In this document: in pieces, positions 60,181 through 64,000 of the stretch
Numbering within the stretch: the stretch's first letter is position 1
Layout of the letters: each line of letters starts with the position of its first letter
Assembly: GCF_026000435.1 (NCBI RefSeq)
Contig: NZ_AP026764.1
Span: forward strand, 372,001-436,000
Source: Vibrio sp. STUT-A11
GTDB lineage: Bacteria > Pseudomonadota > Gammaproteobacteria > Enterobacterales > Vibrionaceae
Reading direction: 5' to 3'
Length of the DNA: 64,000 nt
Translations under genes and position numbers: made by a program
The notes under the pieces: model-generated
What the model saw: only the letters and a program-made list of their open reading frames with translations
Database searches by the model: none
What the model was told of the DNA's origin: nothing

Positions 60181-61689
60181 TCACATCGCTATCGCTTGCA
60201 TAATGGCAGGCACGGATAGATCTTCGGTTGGGATTTCCGCTACCTGCTTACGATCCCGGAGCACAATAACTCGATCGGCATAACCGACTAGCTCTTCCAG
60301 CTCAGAAGAGATGACTAATAAAGCCAGGCCATTGGCACACAAGGATTCAATAAGACGGATGATCTCTGCATGAGCACCAACATCAATCCCACGGGTAGGT
60401 TCATCAAGAATTAAAAATTGGGGTTTCGTTAACAACCAGCGGGCCAGCAACACTTTTTGCTGATTGCCACCAGAGAGGAACTCAATCGGCTGCTCAATGT
60501 TCGGCGTTTTTATATCCAGTTGTTTGATAAAGCGCTGAGACACCTCTTCCTGCTCGGCTCGGGATATGGGTCTAAACCACCCGCGCTGAGCCTGCAACGC
60601 CAGGATGATGTTTTCCCGCACTGATGCTGCTCCCACTATACCGTCGGTTTTGCGATCTTCAGGACAGAACCCAAAACCATTTAGCGACGCTTGCCGCGCA
60701 GATCTCACTTTGGTTAGTCGATTTTTTAACTTACAGGTGCCACTATCATTCGCCTCGATACCGAAAATAACCTTGGCAGTCTCGGTGCGGCCGGAGCCAA
60801 GTAAGCCAGCAAGACCCACGATTTCACCAGCATGAACTTTGAGGTCAAATGGTTCAATCGTGCCACGCTTACCATAATCAGAAAACTCGACGACAGGTTC
60901 ATCACTGAATTTGGTTTTCCCAGCACGTTTAAGTGCGTTGTCCTCCAGCTCACGTCCTAGCATCCACTTAACCAGCTCAATTTGAGGTAACTGGCTTGTC
61001 TCTCTGGTGCCAACGAGCTCGCCGTTTCGTAACACTGTTATGCGGTCACTGACTTCATACACCTGATCGAGAAAATGGGTGATGAACACCAAACTAATAC
61101 CTTTCGCACGTAGATCACGCATGATGCCGAATAACATCTCTACTTCACTACTGTCCAAACTGGCGGTGGGCTCATCCAGGATCAAAATGTTCGCCGAAAG
61201 CGACACAGCTCTGGCGATCGAAATCACTTGCTGAATCGCCACAGAAAAACTATTCAGTGGTTGAGTGACATCCAGATGCAGACCATAACCGGTCATGATT
61301 TCTGTCGCTTGCTGAGCCATGCGTTTGCGATCAACAAATCCCCATTTTTTCGGCTCGTTACCAATAAAGAGGTTATCCATGACCGACATATTGGGCAGCA
61401 GGTTCACTTCTTGATAAACCGTACCAATCCCGAGTTGCTGTGCATGAGCGGTGTTCTGCGGTGAAATGGATTGTCCATTCAGGAAGATATCACCCGCGTC
61501 TCGTTGATAAACCCCGGTGAGCGTTTTGACTAAGGTTGATTTTCCCGCCCCGTTCTCGCCGAGTAATGCCACGATCTCCCCTTTTCGCAGTGAGAAATCG
61601 ACATTGTGTAGTGCCTTTACCCCAGGGAAGTGCTTGCTGATCCCTTGCGCACGTAAGACAACGTCATTGTTACCTAAATCCGAAGACAT
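60181..61689 (-). CDS. ytfR: Sugar ABC ATPase, YtfR type (dual domain)
   Basis: Encodes 502 residues with two ABC domains. The first has Walker A GENGAGKSTL and Walker B NILILDEPTASLD, with the less usual signature FSVAIQQVISIARA. The second has the degenerate Walker A GLLGSGRTET, the signature LSGGNQQKVLLARW and Walker B FLILDEPTRGIDVG, typical of the RbsA/MglA/YtfR class. The start at 61689 (MSSDLGNN) has GGAG five bases upstream; an in-frame ATG 24 bp earlier is less likely. Confidence 0.93.
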   Translation of the reverse strand: MSSDLGNNDVVLRAQGISKHFPGVKALHNVDFSLRKGEIVALLGENGAGKSTLVKTLTGVYQRDAGDIFLNGQSISPQNTAHAQQLGIGTVYQEVNLLPNMSVMDNLFIGNEPKKWGFVDRKRMAQQATEIMTGYGLHLDVTQPLNSFSVAIQQVISIARAVSLSANILILDEPTASLDSSEVEMLFGIMRDLRAKGISLVFITHFLDQVYEVSDRITVLRNGELVGTRETSQLPQIELVKWMLGRELEDNALKRAGKTKFSDEPVVEFSDYGKRGTIEPFDLKVHAGEIVGLAGLLGSGRTETAKVIFGIEANDSGTCKLKNRLTKVRSARQASLNGFGFCPEDRKTDGIVGAASVRENIILALQAQRGWFRPISRAEQEEVSQRFIKQLDIKTPNIEQPIEFLSGGNQQKVLLARWLLTKPQFLILDEPTRGIDVGAHAEIIRLIESLCANGLALLVISSELEELVGYADRVIVLRDRKQVAEIPTEDLSVPAIMQAIAM

Positions 61690-61741
61690 ACAAACTCCAA
61701 AACCTCTCATCACACAGTGATGAGAGGTCTTTAGCTAAAGA

Positions 61742-62701
61742 TTAATAACCAAGGTCTTTTTTCATTTCGAGCTGTGACTGTGCGTCTTTAGGTAAATAAA
61801 GCTTTGACTCTGTCACTATTTTCTTCGGTGGTGTTGCTCCGTCTTTCTTATAAGCAATCAGTGCATCAAGTGCTGGACCTGCCATATTGGGCGTCAGTTC
61901 AACGGTCGCGTTCGCCTCACCATTAATCATGGCTTTAAATATATCTGGCACAGCATCAATAGAGACAACCAGAATATCTTCACCTGGTGTTAATCCAGCT
62001 TCTTTAATTGCCTGAATCGCGCCAATTGCCATATCGTCATTGTGAGAGAATACTGCGCAGATACTTTTTCCGCCATTTTCAGCTTTAATAAAACTTTCCA
62101 TGACTTCTTTGCCTTTACTACGGGTAAACTCACCAGACTGGGTACGCACAATATTGACATTATCGGCTTGGCTAATAGCGTCGTTAAAGCCTTGTTTACG
62201 ATCAATAGCCACACTGGCACCAACCGTCCCTTGCAACTCGACCACGTTACAAGATTTATCTTTGACTGTATTAAGGAGCCACTCACCCGCAACTTTACCT
62301 TCCAGGACGTTATCAGCGGTCACCGCTGTCATGTAAAGTGAATCATCATCGACGGTGATACCACGGTCTAGAAGAAAGACAGGAATATCATAGTCTTTAG
62401 CCTCTTCAAGCACCGGGCCCCAACCCGTTTGCACCACAGGGGCAATAAAGATCGCATCCACTCCTTGAGCAATAAAAGAGCGGACGGCTTTGATTTGATT
62501 TTCTTGTTTTTGCTGGGCATCAGAAATCTTTAGGGTAATCCCACGCTTTTCAGCCTCTACTTTAGAGACCGCCGTTTCGGCAGCGCGCCATCCTGATTCT
62601 GAACCAATTTGGGAAAAGCCTACTGTAAGAGTGTTAGCAAATATTGACGCAGACATACATAGACTACCGATCGCAGTCGCCAAGGTAAGTTTTTTTAGCA
62701 T
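61742..62701 (-). CDS. ytfQ: Sugar-binding protein, YtfQ (galactofuranose) type
   Basis: Encodes 319 residues: signal peptide (1-22, ending SIFA-N), then the family 4 binding fold (LTVGFSQIGSESGWRAAET, KISDAQQKQENQIKAVRSFI, HNDDMAIGAIQAIKEAGL). These segments are close to E. coli YtfQ, which binds galactofuranose. The order of genes and sequence pattern support the same role here. A galactose-related importer would be consistent with other galactose metabolism in the window, but nothing links their regulation. Confidence 0.92.
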   Translation of the reverse strand: MLKKLTLATAIGSLCMSASIFANTLTVGFSQIGSESGWRAAETAVSKVEAEKRGITLKISDAQQKQENQIKAVRSFIAQGVDAIFIAPVVQTGWGPVLEEAKDYDIPVFLLDRGITVDDDSLYMTAVTADNVLEGKVAGEWLLNTVKDKSCNVVELQGTVGASVAIDRKQGFNDAISQADNVNIVRTQSGEFTRSKGKEVMESFIKAENGGKSICAVFSHNDDMAIGAIQAIKEAGLTPGEDILVVSIDAVPDIFKAMINGEANATVELTPNMAGPALDALIAYKKDGATPPKKIVTESKLYLPKDAQSQLEMKKDLGY

Positions 62702-63016
62702 AATCGTTCTCTATCTATTTATTTTATCGTTTCACATTTAGGTATTGGTAAGATATTGCATTTGCGTGCATTTTTTATGCTAAATGAGGATAGGTAACAG
62801 ATTTTTCAGCCGATTAGATCTTGGTCACAGCGGAAGTTAGATAGCTGTAAAGTCCATTATAGTAGCAATTTAATACATATTTTAGCTTTTATTAATATTA
62901 CTTTTATAACTCATAGTAAATAAAAGAAATTTTTAAATGTAAACGTAAGAAATTGACCCTTTAAACAAGAGTAATGCAGATCAATTAAGAAACTTTCTAG
63001 GGCCGTTTCCGATCTT
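62702..63016. other. Promoter region of the ytfQRT-yjfF operon
   Basis: 315 bp, AT-rich, no gene seen. It contains a half-site ATCGTTTCA (62727-62735) resembling half of the island operator, but the other arm is missing. No other clear element. Confidence 0.4.
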
Positions 63017-63054
63017 GAAAAAGCAAAAAACCCGCATTCAAACCGGAATGCGGG
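63017..63054 (-). terminator. Terminator of the truncated porin gene
   Basis: CCCGCATTC at 63031-63039 pairs with GAATGCGGG at 63046-63054. On the minus strand it is followed by TTTTTTGCTTTTTC, suiting the porin fragment. Confidence 0.85.
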
Positions 63055-63100
63055 TGGCTTTAAGAGAGGTAAAGCAGTGGATTAGTAATGGAACTAAAAA

Positions 63101-63295
63101 TTAGAACGAGTATTTAGCTACAAACTTAAGGCCGTAACCGTCTTTCTTCTCGTTACCTTCCTGTTCTACAGAGCCAGTTTGAACGACAAAGTCTGTTTTG
63201 AATGAGTCAGTGACATCGTAGCCAAGACCTAGGTATGCAGTTTGCGCTTCTACATTCGTACCGGGGTGTGAAGCCCAACGGTACGGTTTCGTACG
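63101..63295 (-). pseudogene. 3' fragment of a general porin gene, interrupted
   Basis: Read on the minus strand from 63295 to the TAA at 63101-63103, the frame encodes about 64 residues ending NEKKDGYGLKFVAKYSF, with alternating strands (TAYLGLGYDVTDSFKTDFVV) and a C-terminal phenylalanine, the hallmark of Gram-negative trimeric porins. Upstream of it the frame closes at once (TAA at 63296-63298), and the start of an IS110 element follows. The porin is thus truncated, most simply by the insertion. The 5' part may lie beyond the element outside the window. Confidence 0.75.
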
Positions 63296-63296
63296 T

Positions 63297-64000
63297 TAAG
63301 CATTAAATCAAACAGTTAGAACGGTATGACGCTTAGGTAGACCCTACGATCACTGGTAAAAACCACCCCAAAATCAGGATATGACATAACCTATGTGTCA
63401 CTACTGGCTGTGTCATGACTTAAATGACATGCTTGTTTTTTGTTAGCGTATGGAATGGACTTCCTCCCTATCACTCAGCCGTTAGTTCTGAGATGATAAA
63501 TTCACCATTTCATACGGAGATAACAACATGGCTGTGACTGTATTAGGTATCGACCTAGCAAAAAATGTGTTCGCATTGCATGGTGTTGACCACAAAGGCA
63601 ATACCATTTTATGCAAACCCAAAGTAAGTCGGGCCAAGCTGTTAGAAACGGTAGCCAATATGCCACCGTGTCTGATTGGAATGGAAGCATGTAGCAGCGC
63701 TCATTTTTGGGCCCGATTATTCAAAAATGTCGGCCACGAAGTTCGCCTCATCGCTCCTAAGTTTGTCTCTCCTTATCGACTGTCTGGCAAAGCAGGGAAA
63801 AATGATGCTGCTGATGCTCAATCTATCTGTGAAGCAGTTCAACGTCCTCATATGCGATTTGTTAGCATCAAGTCAGAAGAGCAGCAATCGATTCAATGTT
63901 TGCACCGAGCTAGGCAGGGCCTAAATGAAGAAAGGACGGCAGTATGCAACCGCATTCGTGGTTTGCTCGCTGAGTTTGGTGTGATTGCTCCTTTATCACC
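63297..64000 (+). mobile_element. IS110-family insertion sequence (right part beyond the window)
   Basis: The transposase gene at 63528 and a non-coding leader of about 230 bp, rich in short inverted repeats (TATGACATAACC, TGTGTCATGACTTAAATGACA around 63380-63430). Such non-coding ends hold the guide RNA in IS110 relatives. The left boundary is placed at the end of the porin frame and is approximate; IS110 elements commonly lack terminal inverted repeats. Confidence 0.65.
63528..64000 (+). CDS. IS110-family transposase (3' part beyond the window)
   Basis: About 157 residues visible. VLGIDLAKNVFALHGVD carries the first aspartate of the DEDD (RuvC-like) catalytic domain, IGMEACSSAHFWARLF the glutamate, and KNDAADAQSICEAVQRP the two aspartates. 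This DEDD arrangement with N-terminal catalytic domain is specific for IS110 transposases. CGGAGA lies about 10 nt before the ATG. The C-terminal transposase_20 part with its serine is outside the window. Confidence 0.93.
   Translation, partial: MAVTVLGIDLAKNVFALHGVDHKGNTILCKPKVSRAKLLETVANMPPCLIGMEACSSAHFWARLFKNVGHEVRLIAPKFVSPYRLSGKAGKNDAADAQSICEAVQRPHMRFVSIKSEEQQSIQCLHRARQGLNEERTAVCNRIRGLLAEFGVIAPLS

Noticed and set aside
62727..62735. ATCGTTTCA upstream of ytfQ as a further island operator
   Set aside because: Only one arm is present; the second arm shows no match, so it was not counted with the regulon.
1..64000. CRISPR arrays, prophage or defence islands
   Set aside because: No regularly spaced repeats, phage structural genes or defence nucleases were seen.

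Overview
The window looks like a Vibrio chromosome segment, with Harveyi- or Vulnificus-clade-like protein sequences, roughly 45% GC and AT-rich intergenic stretches. The gene content (katG, a lysine/ornithine decarboxylase, catabolic operons, an octaheme cytochrome) would suit the secondary chromosome, but that is inference. No rRNA, tRNA or CRISPR array was seen.

Layout. 1-7.3 kb: a LysR gene cut by the window edge, divergent from a SugE-type SMR exporter; a glutathione transferase; a beta-alanine/malonate-semialdehyde operon (mmsA plus a class III aminotransferase) with its divergent LysR; and a fold-III PLP decarboxylase. 7.3-20.3 kb: a CSS-EAL phosphodiesterase, an OmpA-family protein, a small protein of unknown function, katG, an atypical kinase-like protein, an octaheme cytochrome/cytochrome b pair and an M16 lipoprotein peptidase.

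20.5-49.5 kb is the most interesting part: a catabolic island for a sulfated oligosaccharide that contains uronic acid and probably galactose. It holds a PL8 lyase, a GH112 beta-galactoside phosphorylase, a GH88 unsaturated uronyl hydrolase, galT-galE with a SulP anion transporter, a GH2 hydrolase, a ROK regulator, a chemoreceptor, an Opp-type ABC importer, a DUF2264 protein, a radical-SAM sulfatase maturase and two formylglycine-type sulfatases. None of the degradative enzymes has a visible signal peptide, so the oligosaccharide is apparently imported whole and dismantled in the cytoplasm. Phosphorolysis would give galactose-1-phosphate, which GalT/GalE pass to UDP-glucose. Six good copies and one degenerate copy of a KdgR-like operator lie upstream of the transcription units. 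The eroded ends of a third sulfatase gene remain at 45.05-45.22 kb under an intact operator.

49.6-54.7 kb: a response regulator, sensor kinase and orphan sugar-binding protein operon, divergent from a glucose-type PTS permease. 54.8-57.9 kb: a FecB-like binding protein and a TonB-dependent receptor. 58.2-62.7 kb: a YtfQRT-YjfF (galactofuranose-type) ABC importer. The window ends in the 3' remnant of a porin gene next to the start of an IS110-family element that runs off the edge.
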